From: Kocuria marina
Lineage (GTDB): Bacteria > Actinomycetota > Actinomycetes > Actinomycetales > Micrococcaceae
DNA length: 64,000 nt
NCBI RefSeq assembly: GCF_000786655.1
Contig: NZ_JROM01000017.1
Location: 1 to 64,000, forward strand
Reading direction: 5' to 3'
In this document: positions 34,104 to 42,713 of the stretch, piece after piece
How the letters are laid out: each line of letters begins with the position of its first letter
Position numbering within the stretch: position 1 is the stretch's first letter
The notes under the pieces: generated by a model
Seen by the model: only the letters and a program-made list of their open reading frames with translations
Database searches by the model: none
What the model was told of the DNA's origin: nothing
Position numbers and translations under genes: made by a program

Positions 34104-34249
34104 TCATACCTGGTTCACGTTCGTGATAACAGCTCGTCGCAATACCGGCAGGGGTCCGGTGTTCGGGTATTTTCAAGACAGATTTGCCGCTGCCCGGGCA
34201 TCGGGGCCCGGGAAGCACGACACGTTCAACGGCGAAAAGAGAGCCTCCC

Positions 34250-35911
34250 ATGACGCAGCACACCGACTCCTCGACCTCAGGACGCAAGTCCGCGGGCCAC
34301 GTGATCGTGGATTCCCTCGCGGCGCACGGGGTCGAGCGCGCCTACGTGGTTCCCGGCGAGAGCTACCTGGACGTCCTGGACGGTCTCTACGACTCCCCCA
34401 TCGACACCGTGGTGTGCCGCCAGGAGGGTGGCGCCGCGTACATGGCGGAGGCGGACGGGAAGATGAACGACGTCCCGGGCGTGGCCATGGTGACCCGCGG
34501 TCCCGGCGCAGCCAACGCGCACGTGGGCCTGCACACCGCGTGGCAGGACTCCACGCCCATGGTGCTGTTCGTGGGACTCATCCCGTTCGAGCACCGTGAG
34601 AAGGAAGCGTTCCAGGAGTTCGACCCGCACCAGTGGTTCGCCTCCGGGGCCAAGCGCGTGATGGTCCTGGACCACGCGGAGCGGGCCTCCGAGTACGTGG
34701 CCGAGGCCATGTTCGCCGCGCGTTCCGGGCGTCCGGGGCCCGTGGTGGTGGGCCTGCCCGAGGACGTGATCACCCGGCAGATCGAGCCCACGGTGCACCC
34801 GGAGATCCCGGTGGCCGGCGGCGGGATGACCGTGGAGGACTGGAAGGCCCTCGAGTCCGCGCTCAAGGAGTCCCAGAAGCCCCTGTTCGTCTTCGGTGGT
34901 AACGACTGGACCCCGCAGGGCGCGCAGCGCTTCACCGCCTGGCTCGAGGAACACCACATCCCCGCCGCGGCGGAGTGGCGCTGCGAGGGCACCGTCCCGT
35001 TCGACTCCCCCTCGTACGTGGGACCCATCGGTTACGGCCGCCCCAAGCCCACCTACGACCTGCTGGAGGAGACCGACCTGCTGGTGTTCGTGGGCACGGT
35101 CCCCGGTGACGTGATCACCAACGGCTTCCTGGTGCGCCAGGACTGGACCAAGAAGAACTTCATCGTGACCATGGACCCCTCCATGCGCGGGCGTTCCGGC
35201 GCGGTGACCTACCAGATCGTGGCCAAGCCGGACGTGTTCGTGCGTGACCTGGTGCGCATGGACCTGCCCGTCTCGGACGTGTGGCGGGACTGGTGCGCGC
35301 GGATGCGTCAGCAGCAGGTGGATTTCTCCACCCCCAAGGACGCCTCCCCCGCGGACGGCCCGGCCTCGATGGACACCATGATGGCGAACCTCGTCGCGAC
35401 CCTCCCCGAGGACGCCATGGTCACCTTCGGCGCGGGCGAGCACACCAACTGGGCCCACCGCTACTTCCCCACGAACGGCTACGCGTCCATGATCTCCGCG
35501 CGCAACGGCTCCATGGGTTACTCGATCCCCTCCGCCGTGGCGGCGTCCCTGAACTACCCCGGTCGCCGCGTGATCTCGATCGCCGGGGACGGTGAGTTCC
35601 TCATGAACGGCCAGGAGCTCGCGACCGCCGCGCAGTACGGCGCCACTCCCCTGGTCATCGTGATGGACAACCAGGAGTACGGCACCATCCGCACCCACCA
35701 GGAACAGCACTACCCGGGTCACGTCTCAGGGACCCAGCTGAAGAACCCGGACTTTGCGGCCATGGCCACGGCGTTCCACGGTTTCGGCGTGCGCGTGGAG
35801 CGCGAGTCCGAGATCCCCGGGGCGCTCGAGCAGGCCTACAAGGCGATCGACGAGGACCACACGTTCGCGTTGATCCACCTGGTCGTCCAGCAGCGCAACA
35901 AGGCATACTGA
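34250..35911 (+). CDS. Thiamine-pyrophosphate enzyme of the acetolactate-synthase/decarboxylase superfamily, substrate unknown
   Basis: A 553-residue three-domain TPP enzyme. The N-terminal PYR domain has VPGESYLDVLDGLYDSPIDTVVCRQEGGAAYMAEADG with the catalytic Glu59. The middle domain spans about 195-330. The PP domain has GDGEFLMNGQELATAAQYGATPLVIVMDNQEYG, the Mg/TPP motif. It lacks an IlvN partner nearby and is not in an ilv operon, so anabolic acetolactate synthase is unlikely. Oxalyl-CoA, sulfoacetaldehyde or other 2-oxo acid reactions are open. It is monocistronic, between two hairpins, following a sugar transporter. Confidence 0.85.
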   Translation: MTQHTDSSTSGRKSAGHVIVDSLAAHGVERAYVVPGESYLDVLDGLYDSPIDTVVCRQEGGAAYMAEADGKMNDVPGVAMVTRGPGAANAHVGLHTAWQDSTPMVLFVGLIPFEHREKEAFQEFDPHQWFASGAKRVMVLDHAERASEYVAEAMFAARSGRPGPVVVGLPEDVITRQIEPTVHPEIPVAGGGMTVEDWKALESALKESQKPLFVFGGNDWTPQGAQRFTAWLEEHHIPAAAEWRCEGTVPFDSPSYVGPIGYGRPKPTYDLLEETDLLVFVGTVPGDVITNGFLVRQDWTKKNFIVTMDPSMRGRSGAVTYQIVAKPDVFVRDLVRMDLPVSDVWRDWCARMRQQQVDFSTPKDASPADGPASMDTMMANLVATLPEDAMVTFGAGEHTNWAHRYFPTNGYASMISARNGSMGYSIPSAVAASLNYPGRRVISIAGDGEFLMNGQELATAAQYGATPLVIVMDNQEYGTIRTHQEQHYPGHVSGTQLKNPDFAAMATAFHGFGVRVERESEIPGALEQAYKAIDEDHTFALIHLVVQQRNKAY

Positions 35912-35931
35912 TCCCGATATAAATACTTGTC

Positions 35932-35978
35932 ACGACGCCGCGGCGCCCGTCCTCAGGGAGGGGCGCCGCGGCGTCGTC
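35932..35978 (+). terminator. Strong hairpin terminator after the TPP enzyme
   Basis: ACGACGCCGCGGCGCC pairs with GGCGCCGCGGCGTCGT around a 14-base loop. It lies between convergent genes and may act in both directions. Confidence 0.75.
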
Positions 35979-36004
35979 GTCCGTTCAGGACACGCGCGCC
36001 GGGA

Positions 36005-37267
36005 TCACCGCAAGGGGTGGGCGGCCTGGTCCCGGTACATCCGCCCGACGACGACCGCGACCACGCCGAGCGCGGGGGTCAGCAGAGCGACGCCCCAGAA
36101 GATCGCTTCCGGGGACAGCAGCTGTGAGACGGGCCCGGCCACGGCCATGGAGATGGGCATGAGGGACAGCGAGACGAAGAAGTCCAGGGACGAGATCCGC
36201 CCCAGCATGTGCCCGGGCACCCGCCGCTGCAGCAGCGTGCCCCAGATGACCTGACCCGCGCCACCCGTGGCCCCGAAGATGCACAGCGCCGCCGCCATGA
36301 CCCACCACGAGTCGGTGCCGCCCACCAGACCGAACGGCAGGGTGCCGAAACCCCACAGCCAGACCATGGTCGTGAGGTACTTGCGGGGCAGTTGGACGGA
36401 CGCCATGATGCTCGAGCCCACGGCCGTGGACACTCCGTACAGCCCCAGCATGGCGCCGTAACTCGCGAGCGATCCGCCCAGCCGGTCCACCACCAGGAAC
36501 GGGACGAGTACCTCGAGCGGGCCGATGAACAGGAACACCGCGCTCATGGCCCACAAGAGCGTCCACAGCAACCACGGGGTGCGCACGCAGTACCGGAACC
36601 CGTCCACGAGATCGCGCAGGACGGAGGGCCGGGCGGTGTCCACCGCGGGGATCGGCCCGGTGACCTCGCGTTCCGGGATCCGTAACCGCAGCATGAAGGA
36701 CAGCGCGATCGCGTGGCACACCGCGATCGCCAGGACGGACGCCCCCGGGAGGGCCAGGCCCGTGAGGACCCCGCCCACCGCGGGCCCGGCCGCGATCTGC
36801 AGCAGGGGGCGGGCCGTGCCCTCCACGCCGTTGGCCGCGAGCAGCTGATCGGGCGGCAGGATCCTGGGCAGGGCCGCGGAGTAGGCGGGGTAGAAGAACC
36901 CCACGGCGGCGGCGAAGACGAACGCGGCGAGCGCGAGGTGCCACAGGGCCAGGGTGTCGGTCCAGGTGAGGATCACGATGGTCAGGGCCGTGACCAGGTT
37001 GGTGACCTCCACGCACCGCAGGATCAGACCCAGGGGCAGCCGGTCCGCCGTGACGCCGCCCAGCAGCACGAAGCACACCATGCCCACCGCGCCGGCAGCC
37101 GTCACGAGGGACAGCTGCACCGCGGAGCCCCCGAGCGCCATGACCCGTGCCACGAGGGCCACGGCCCACAACCCGGAGCCGAAGACGCTCATGCACATGG
37201 CCACGGCGAGCACCGTGTACGCACGTGACGAGAACGGCCGCAGGGCCCGGGGAAGTTTCACCCGCAC
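36005..37267 (-). CDS. MFS transporter (DHA3/EntS-like)
   Basis: A 420-residue, 12-helix facilitator. SRAYTVLAVAMCMSVFGSGLWAVALVARVMALGGSAVQLSLVTAAGAVGMVCFVLLGGVTADRLP is the pattern of the DHA3 (MefA/EntS) exporter branch, which moves macrolides or catecholate siderophores outward. The substrate is unknown. The start is GTG at 37267. It is divergent from the alcohol dehydrogenase gene (87 bases between starts) and convergent with the TPP enzyme. Confidence 0.85.
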   Translation of the reverse strand: MRVKLPRALRPFSSRAYTVLAVAMCMSVFGSGLWAVALVARVMALGGSAVQLSLVTAAGAVGMVCFVLLGGVTADRLPLGLILRCVEVTNLVTALTIVILTWTDTLALWHLALAAFVFAAAVGFFYPAYSAALPRILPPDQLLAANGVEGTARPLLQIAAGPAVGGVLTGLALPGASVLAIAVCHAIALSFMLRLRIPEREVTGPIPAVDTARPSVLRDLVDGFRYCVRTPWLLWTLLWAMSAVFLFIGPLEVLVPFLVVDRLGGSLASYGAMLGLYGVSTAVGSSIMASVQLPRKYLTTMVWLWGFGTLPFGLVGGTDSWWVMAAALCIFGATGGAGQVIWGTLLQRRVPGHMLGRISSLDFFVSLSLMPISMAVAGPVSQLLSPEAIFWGVALLTPALGVVAVVVGRMYRDQAAHPLR

Positions 37268-37354
37268 AGGTTACCGGTACGTTGTCACGCGGACCACACC
37301 GGTGCCGTACGGTGAGGACGGAAGCCTGTTCGTCCCCGCCGTGGAGGAGTCATC

Positions 37355-38356
37355 GTGCGCGCAACCCATGTCCCCGAGAAGGGGACCATCCTGATCGAGC
37401 AGTGGCCGGCCCCGGAGGCCACGCGGGACGGCGAGTTCGTGGTGCGGGTCGTGGCGGCCTCCGTGTGCGGCTCGGATCTGCATGCCGTGCTGCACGGCAC
37501 GCTGCACCCCCTGGGCCCCACGCGGGCGGGATACCCCGGGCACGAGGGCGTGGGGGTCGTCACGGAATCGCGCTCACGGAGGTTCCCCGTGGGGACCCCG
37601 GTGCTGTGCGTTCCCCCCGGGGAGATGGGCGGGACGTTCGCGCAGTTCATGCTTTTGGACGACGACCACGCCGTGGCCCTGCCCGGTGATGTGGATCCCT
37701 CGGACCTCACGCAGATGCGCCGCTACATGATGGCCCAGCAGATGGGCACGTGCCTGTACGCGATGGACCTCTACTGGCCCACCGAGGTGCCCGAGCGCCA
37801 TGCGGGAACGTGCGTGATCATGGGCGCGGGCTCGGCGGGCCTGTTCTTCCTGCAGGACGCGCTGCGCCGGGGCTTCGAGCAGGTGATCGTCTCGGACAAG
37901 CAGGAATCACGCCTGCGGATCGCCCGGGAACTGGGCGCGCACACGGTCCGGGTCCCGGACGAGGACCTGGCCTCCGTGGTCTCGGAACTCACGGGCAACA
38001 ACGGTGCGGACCTGGTGATCGAGGCCGTGGGCTCGGACGCGCTGCGCGCGGAGGCGGTGCAGATCGTGGCCCACCGCGGGATCGTGGGCTGGTTCGGACT
38101 GTACGAGAGTTTCGATCCCGCTCCCGTCCCGATCTTCGAGACCTTCCGCAAGTGCGTGCGTCTGCAGGCCTCCGTGGCCGCCCAGTCCGAGCCCGGTCTC
38201 GTGTCCTTCCACGAGGCCGTGCGCCGCATCCACGACGACGAGGTGAGCGTGGACTACTGCCTGGGTCCCGTGCACCCGCTCGAGGAGGCCGGTGAGGTGC
38301 TGCGGATCGCCGAACGCGGCGGGGACGGCCACGTGAAGTTCACGATCGTCCCGTAG
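37355..38356 (+). CDS. Zinc-type alcohol dehydrogenase-like (MDR) oxidoreductase
   Basis: A 333-residue medium-chain dehydrogenase/reductase. The catalytic zinc region is recognisable (Cys38 in SVCGSDLHAVLHG, His63-Glu64 in PGHEGVG), but the four-cysteine structural zinc loop is missing. The Rossmann fold has VIMGAGSAGLFFLQDALRRGFEQVIVSDKQESR; the Asp after the second strand suggests NAD. Threonine/sorbitol-dehydrogenase-like substrates are possible. The start is GTG behind GGAGGAG. Its 3' end overlaps the convergent dedA gene by 17 bases. Confidence 0.83.
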   Translation: MRATHVPEKGTILIEQWPAPEATRDGEFVVRVVAASVCGSDLHAVLHGTLHPLGPTRAGYPGHEGVGVVTESRSRRFPVGTPVLCVPPGEMGGTFAQFMLLDDDHAVALPGDVDPSDLTQMRRYMMAQQMGTCLYAMDLYWPTEVPERHAGTCVIMGAGSAGLFFLQDALRRGFEQVIVSDKQESRLRIARELGAHTVRVPDEDLASVVSELTGNNGADLVIEAVGSDALRAEAVQIVAHRGIVGWFGLYESFDPAPVPIFETFRKCVRLQASVAAQSEPGLVSFHEAVRRIHDDEVSVDYCLGPVHPLEEAGEVLRIAERGGDGHVKFTIVP

Positions 38357-39014
38357 GGCTCTCCTGCGGTCCCCGGTCCCGGAACCCCTTGAGGATCTGC
38401 AGGGCCACCGGGATCACGGAGATCACCACGATCAGGATCGCGATCAGGTCCACGTGGTCACGGATCAGCGGGATCCCGCCCAGCAGGGACCCGGCCACCA
38501 CCATGATGGTCACCCACAGGAAGCCGCCCAGGACGTTCCACCCCACGAAGCGGCGGTACGGGTGGCGCGCCGTACCCGCGACGAGCGGGACGTACGTGCG
38601 GATGATCGGGACGAAGCGCGCGAGCACGATCGCCCTGCCGCCGTAGCGCAGGAAGAAGTCCTCGGTGCGGGTGAGGTAGGAGGTCTTCAGGAACCGGGCG
38701 TCGTCGGAGAAGAAGCGCCGGCCGTACCGGTTACCCAGGAAGTAGCCCACCTGGTCCCCCGCGACCGCGGCGATGAACGGCACCAGGATCATGAGCCACA
38801 GCGGGACCTGCAGCGCCTCGTGCAGCAGCCCGCCCGTGAACAACAGGGAGTCCCCGGGCAGGAACGGGAACAACAGCCCCGATTCCACGAACACCATCAG
38901 GGTGGTCCCGGCGAGCGCCCACGGCCCCAGCTGCTCGAGCAATTGGGCGGGATCCCCCAAGGGTGGCAGCTGCGGGATCAGCGTTCCCGCGGTGTGCAGC
39001 AGTTCAAGCGTCAT
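38340..39014 (-). CDS. DedA-family membrane protein
   Basis: 224 residues with about five helices. GPWALAGTTLMVFVESGLLFPFLPGDSLLFTGGLL, FIAAVAGDQVGYFLGNRYGRRFF and FLRYGGRAIVLARFVPIIRTYVPLVAGTARHPYRRFVGWNVLGG are the DedA/SNARE-associated blocks, with the membrane-embedded Asp/Arg residues retained. DedA proteins are proposed lipid scramblases or flippases, including undecaprenyl phosphate recycling. The ATG at 39014 is chosen over upstream codons because the homologous part begins there. It overlaps the end of the alcohol dehydrogenase gene by 17 bases. Confidence 0.9.
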   Translation of the reverse strand: MTLELLHTAGTLIPQLPPLGDPAQLLEQLGPWALAGTTLMVFVESGLLFPFLPGDSLLFTGGLLHEALQVPLWLMILVPFIAAVAGDQVGYFLGNRYGRRFFSDDARFLKTSYLTRTEDFFLRYGGRAIVLARFVPIIRTYVPLVAGTARHPYRRFVGWNVLGGFLWVTIMVVAGSLLGGIPLIRDHVDLIAILIVVISVIPVALQILKGFRDRGPQESPTGRS

Positions 39015-39146
39015 GGTGACCCACTCTTCTCCTCGTGGGCCGGGTGCCGCGCACCACGGTCCTGTTCCTCCCCGGACGACGGCGCTCGCCCGGGGTAGCT
39101 CGTTCGTCCCGCGGTGTGCCCGCAACCGGGGTCGCGCGGGGTGCGA

Positions 39147-40145
39147 TCACGGCTGCTGCGGCTTCGCGAACGGGAAACTCAGGACGTCGCGGATGGTCGT
39201 GGCGGTCATGAGCATGACCAGCCGGTCCAGCCCGATCCCCATGCCACCGGCCGGGGGCATGCCCACCTCCAGGGCGTCCAGGAAATCATTGTCCACCTGC
39301 ATGGCCTCGAGGTCCCCCGCGGCGGCCTTGAGCGACTGCTCCGTGAGCCGGTGGCGCTGGACCACCGGGTCGGTCAGCTCGGAGTACGCCGTACCCAGTT
39401 CCATGCCGTTGACCACCAGGTCCCAGCGTTCCACGAGACCGCGCTCGGAGCGGTGGGGTGCGGTGAGCGGGGAGGTCTCCTCCGGGAAGTCGCAGTAGAA
39501 CGTGGGGAACACGGTGTGCGGTTCCACGAGCTCCTCGTACAGGCTCTCGAGCACCGCCCCGGGGCCCATGCCTGGACCGATCTCCACGTCGTGCTGCGCG
39601 GCCACCGCGAGCAGGGTCTCGAAGTCCGACTCGATCGAGATCCGCCGCCCCACCGCCTTGCTCACCGCATCCGTCACGGTGATCACGGGCCACGGCCCGG
39701 ACACGTCGGTCAGCACGGGCGCGGCGTCGGGGTCGTGCACGTCGTACAGGGGCAGTACCTGGGTACCGTGCAACGCCTGGGCCACCGTCTTGATCATCGT
39801 CTCGGTCAGCTCGCGCATGACCGTGTAGTCCGCGAACGGGTGGTACGCCTCGAGCGCGGTGAACTCCGGGTTGTGGGTCGCGTCCGCGCCCTCGTTGCGA
39901 AAGTTGCGGGCCACCTCGAAGATGGGCCCGCTGCCCGCCACGAGCAGTCGCTTGAGGTACAGCTCGGGGGCGATCCGCAGCGTGAGGTCCATCCCGTACG
40001 CGTTGATGTACGTGCAGAACAGGCGCGCCGAGGCCCCACCGTGCACCGTGTTCAGCACCGGTGTCTCGACCTCGCGGTAGCCCTGCCCGGTCAACACGCG
40101 GCGCACGGTGTCCACCGCGAGCGAGCGCTGACGCAACAGGTCCAT
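39147..40145 (-). CDS. Stand-alone lysyl-tRNA-synthetase-like catalytic domain (class II)
   Basis: 332 residues comprising a class II LysRS catalytic core: VETPVLNTVHGGASARLF, LRIAPELYLKRLL, motif 2 with FRNE at 82-85 (VARNFRNEGADATHNPEFT) and motif 3 GIGLDRLVM near residue 303. The N-terminal OB-fold anticodon-binding domain (about 150 residues) is absent. The sequence is closer to LysS/LysX than to EpmA, but it has EpmA's domain content. It could modify EF-P, supply lysine to a lipid or peptide, or be a LysX remnant. It begins 17 bases after the MFS stop without a clear ribosome-binding site, so it is probably translationally coupled. Confidence 0.8.
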   Translation of the reverse strand: MDLLRQRSLAVDTVRRVLTGQGYREVETPVLNTVHGGASARLFCTYINAYGMDLTLRIAPELYLKRLLVAGSGPIFEVARNFRNEGADATHNPEFTALEAYHPFADYTVMRELTETMIKTVAQALHGTQVLPLYDVHDPDAAPVLTDVSGPWPVITVTDAVSKAVGRRISIESDFETLLAVAAQHDVEIGPGMGPGAVLESLYEELVEPHTVFPTFYCDFPEETSPLTAPHRSERGLVERWDLVVNGMELGTAYSELTDPVVQRHRLTEQSLKAAAGDLEAMQVDNDFLDALEVGMPPAGGMGIGLDRLVMLMTATTIRDVLSFPFAKPQQP

Positions 40146-40162
40146 CCCGCGCGGGTGGGGCG

Positions 40163-41413
40163 TCAGACGGCCTGTTGCGAGGCCGTCACCGGGAGGCCGG
40201 CCTCGAGCCGACGCCGCCGGTCCGCCTTCTGGCGCTTGACACCCGCGAGCGCGAGGAGACCTCCAATGACTGCCAGCGCGGCCGCCACGAGGGCCGGGGA
40301 GCGGTAGCCGAAACCGGCGGAGATCACCGCACCGCCCAGTAGGGCCCCGATCGAGTTGGCCACGTTGAACGCCGCGTGGTTGAGCGATGCGCCCATGAGT
40401 TGGGCGGGTCCCGCGGCCGTAATGAGCCAGCTCTGGATGCTGGGCATGATGAACGAGTTGGCCAGTGCCATGAGGAACCCGGCCACGAAGATCCCCACGG
40501 GGGATCCCGCGAGCGCTCCCACGAGCAACAGTGCCGCGGTGAGCACCGGGAAGCCCACGGCCATGGTGCGCCGGGCGCTGCGGTCCGCGCTGATCCCGCC
40601 CAGGATGTTGCCCAGGGTCATGCCGATTCCCACGACCGCGAGCAACCACGGGATGCCGGCGCCGGACAGCCCGGCCAGCTCACGGCTCATCTGGGTGAGG
40701 TAGCTGTAGATCGCGAAGAACCCGCCGAAACCGATCCCCGCGATCCCCATGACGATCCACACCTGGGGCAGCCGGAACGCCCGCAGTTCACGGCGCCGGT
40801 TCGCTCCGACCACCCGGTCCTGGTGGGGGACGGTCAGCCACACGCCGATCGCCGTGACGGCGAAGACCACGGCCACCGCGATGTACGCCATGCGCCAGCC
40901 GTAGGCCTGACCGACCGCCGTCATCACGGGGACACCCACGATGTTGGCGACCGTGAGCCCGGACAGCGCGAGTGCCACACCCTTGGCCTGGTTCCCCGGC
41001 CCCATCACGGTGGCGGCCACGAGGGATGCCAGACCGAAGTATGCGCCATGAGGAATACCCGCCAGGAACCGCATGACCAGGAGGGACTCGAACGTGGGCA
41101 CGATTGCCGAGGCGAGGTTGCCCATGAGCAGTGCCGCGGCCATCACCAGCAGCATCGTGGTGCGGGAGGACTTCGCGGCGAAGAAGGAGATGACCGGGGC
41201 CCCGACCACGACACCTATGGCGTACGCGCTCACGAGCCACCCGGCGCGTGCGATCCCGGTCTCGGAGGACGCACCGTAGAGATCGGGCAGGAGGTTCTGG
41301 GCGATCTGGGGCAGCAGTCCCATGGACGCGAATTCCGTGCAGCCGATGCCGAAACCACCCAGGGCCAGGGCGAACAGCGCGAGTCTGCGACGGGCGGGGG
41401 TCAACTGGGACAT
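40163..41413 (-). CDS. MFS efflux transporter (DHA1, AraJ/YdhP-like)
   Basis: A 416-residue, 12-helix facilitator. LALFALALGGFGIGCTEFASMGLLPQIAQNL and RAGWLVSAYAIGVVVGAPVISFFAAKSSR are characteristic of the AraJ/YdhP/Cmr group of sugar- or drug-efflux carriers. The ATG at 41413 follows GAAAGG. It is the upstream partner of the LysRS-like gene (17-base gap). Its promoter lies in the 440-base gap that carries DnaA-box cluster C. Confidence 0.88.
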   Translation of the reverse strand: MSQLTPARRRLALFALALGGFGIGCTEFASMGLLPQIAQNLLPDLYGASSETGIARAGWLVSAYAIGVVVGAPVISFFAAKSSRTTMLLVMAAALLMGNLASAIVPTFESLLVMRFLAGIPHGAYFGLASLVAATVMGPGNQAKGVALALSGLTVANIVGVPVMTAVGQAYGWRMAYIAVAVVFAVTAIGVWLTVPHQDRVVGANRRRELRAFRLPQVWIVMGIAGIGFGGFFAIYSYLTQMSRELAGLSGAGIPWLLAVVGIGMTLGNILGGISADRSARRTMAVGFPVLTAALLLVGALAGSPVGIFVAGFLMALANSFIMPSIQSWLITAAGPAQLMGASLNHAAFNVANSIGALLGGAVISAGFGYRSPALVAAALAVIGGLLALAGVKRQKADRRRRLEAGLPVTASQQAV

Positions 41414-41681
41414 GGACGCGCGACCTTTCGAGGATTCGCAGGTGGGGCTCCCCGGAGGGAGGTGGGCGAGTGGCCGGAGAGGCCGCGCCGATCGGTCCGT
41501 GGCCGACGACGGCGCACCGCGCAGGCGCTCGTAGCGGGCGAACCGCGCGGGCGGACCATTCGGACAGCACCCGGGCGGGCACAGGATCAATACAACACGG
41601 TGCACGCGCGTTTTATTCACCAGCCCGCGCACGTGTGGGTGAGGTCACGATCGTGAACTGTCCCCACCCCGTGCACGAGGG

Positions 41682-41837
41682 CTATCCACAGGTGTGGAGA
41701 ACCTTGTGCATATCGCGATCGACATGTCCCCTACAGGGCAGTCCTAGCGCGCTGTCACGGTATACACAGGGGTGTTCACAGCTGTGGAATTACACATCTG
41801 TAAGTTGTTAACAGGTGTGGACAACCCCTGTGGACAG
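41682..41837. promoter_or_regulatory. DnaA-box cluster C (non-oriC)
   Basis: The 440-base gap between the MFS start and the rhomboid stop carries CTATCCACA (41682-41690), a perfect reverse TTGTCCACA box (TGTGGACAA, 41816-41824) and TGTGGACAG (41829-41837), with further TGTGGAnnn elements near 41693 and 41783. The centre (41770-41815) is AT-rich. No gene is visible in this gap. Confidence 0.5.
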
Positions 41838-41854
41838 CCATCGGGTCGGCAATG

Positions 41855-42610
41855 TCAGAACCGGCGGCGCAGCCCCGGCAGCATGGCGAGCGCCACCACG
41901 GCACCCGCGATCAACCCACCCACGTGGGCCTGCCACGCGATGCCGCCCACCAGGAAACCGAAGGCCAGGTTGATCGCGATCAACACCGCGATGGGCGTGA
42001 TGTTGTTCTTGAAGTGGCGCATGAAGACGAACATGGCGCCGAAGAGCCCGAAGACGCCGCCGGACGCCCCGATGACGAGCACCCACGGATTACCGAGCAA
42101 CAGCACTCCCACGGATCCGCCCAGCACGGACACCACGAACAGGACGGCCATCCGCCAGGTCCCCAGCAGCGGCTCGAGCATCCGACCGAAGAGATAGAGC
42201 GTGTACATGTTGAGCAGCAGGTGCAGCGGGGAGGGCATCGCGTGGACGAAACCGCTCGTGAGCATCCGCCACGGCTGGGTGTCCGTGAGCGCGGGGGCGT
42301 AGCCCAGGATGCTCGTCAGGCTGTAGGGCGTGAACAGGCTCGTGAGCCACTGCAGGCCCCACATGACCGCGCAGATCCCGATGAGCGTCCACGTGACGGG
42401 CATGGCCCCGACCCGGCGTGGGCGACGACGACGCTGCGCAGCGTCGTCGTGACCCCCGCGTTGCGCACCGCGCGGGTCGGCGGACGTCTGGCCGTGCACG
42501 TACTGCCCGTACCGGGGCGCGGGAACGGGTTCGCCGCTCCACGGGGCGGGGCCGTCCGGTGAGCCTGCGGGCCGTCGATCGTCCCGGGGGTCGTGGGGGT
42601 GGTGGGTCAT
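41855..42610 (-). CDS. Rhomboid-family intramembrane serine protease
   Basis: 251 residues. A polar N-terminal domain of about 70 residues is followed by six helices. The Ser-His dyad is visible: Ser in VIGASGGVFGLFGAMF and His in WQAHVGGLIAG. LHLLLNMYTLYLFGRMLEPLLG is the conserved TM2 oxyanion-side segment. It cleaves membrane proteins within the bilayer; the substrates are unknown. The ATG at 42610 is chosen since GGAGG lies 6 bases upstream, and the ATG at 42616 would abut the RBS. It is separated from ppiA by a terminator. Confidence 0.9.
   Translation of the reverse strand: MTHHPHDPRDDRRPAGSPDGPAPWSGEPVPAPRYGQYVHGQTSADPRGAQRGGHDDAAQRRRRPRRVGAMPVTWTLIGICAVMWGLQWLTSLFTPYSLTSILGYAPALTDTQPWRMLTSGFVHAMPSPLHLLLNMYTLYLFGRMLEPLLGTWRMAVLFVVSVLGGSVGVLLLGNPWVLVIGASGGVFGLFGAMFVFMRHFKNNITPIAVLIAINLAFGFLVGGIAWQAHVGGLIAGAVVALAMLPGLRRRF
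42425..42450. repeat. 26-bp perfect palindrome inside the rhomboid gene
   Basis: ACGACGACGCTGC (42425-42437) is followed directly by its exact reverse complement (42438-42450). It lies in the part encoding the disordered N-terminal linker, where sequence is free to vary. Similar CGTCGTC/GACGACG arms occur in several terminator hairpins of the window. Confidence 0.6.
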
Positions 42611-42659
42611 GGTCATCCTCCGGGAGTGGGCGGGGCGGCTGGACGGGGCCCGGATACGG

Positions 42660-42691
42660 GCGAAGCCCACCCGGGGACCGGGTGGGCTTCG
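42660..42691 (-). terminator. Hairpin terminator of the cyclophilin gene
   Basis: GCGAAGCCCACCC pairs with GGGTGGGCTTCGT (one end mismatch) around a short GGGGACC loop, 20 bases past the cyclophilin stop. Confidence 0.7.
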
Positions 42692-42713
42692 TGCCGGGCG
42701 TGGAAGCTGCGGG

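Noticed and set aside
37900-38360. Minus-strand frames overlapping the alcohol dehydrogenase 3' part
   Set aside because: Shadow frames. The dehydrogenase reads through with intact Rossmann motifs, and dedA begins only at its very end.
40146-40649. Upstream extension of the LysRS-like frame that might have restored an N-terminal domain
   Set aside because: The extra residues are Arg/Gly/His-rich shadow of the MFS gene and show no OB-fold. The missing domain is real.
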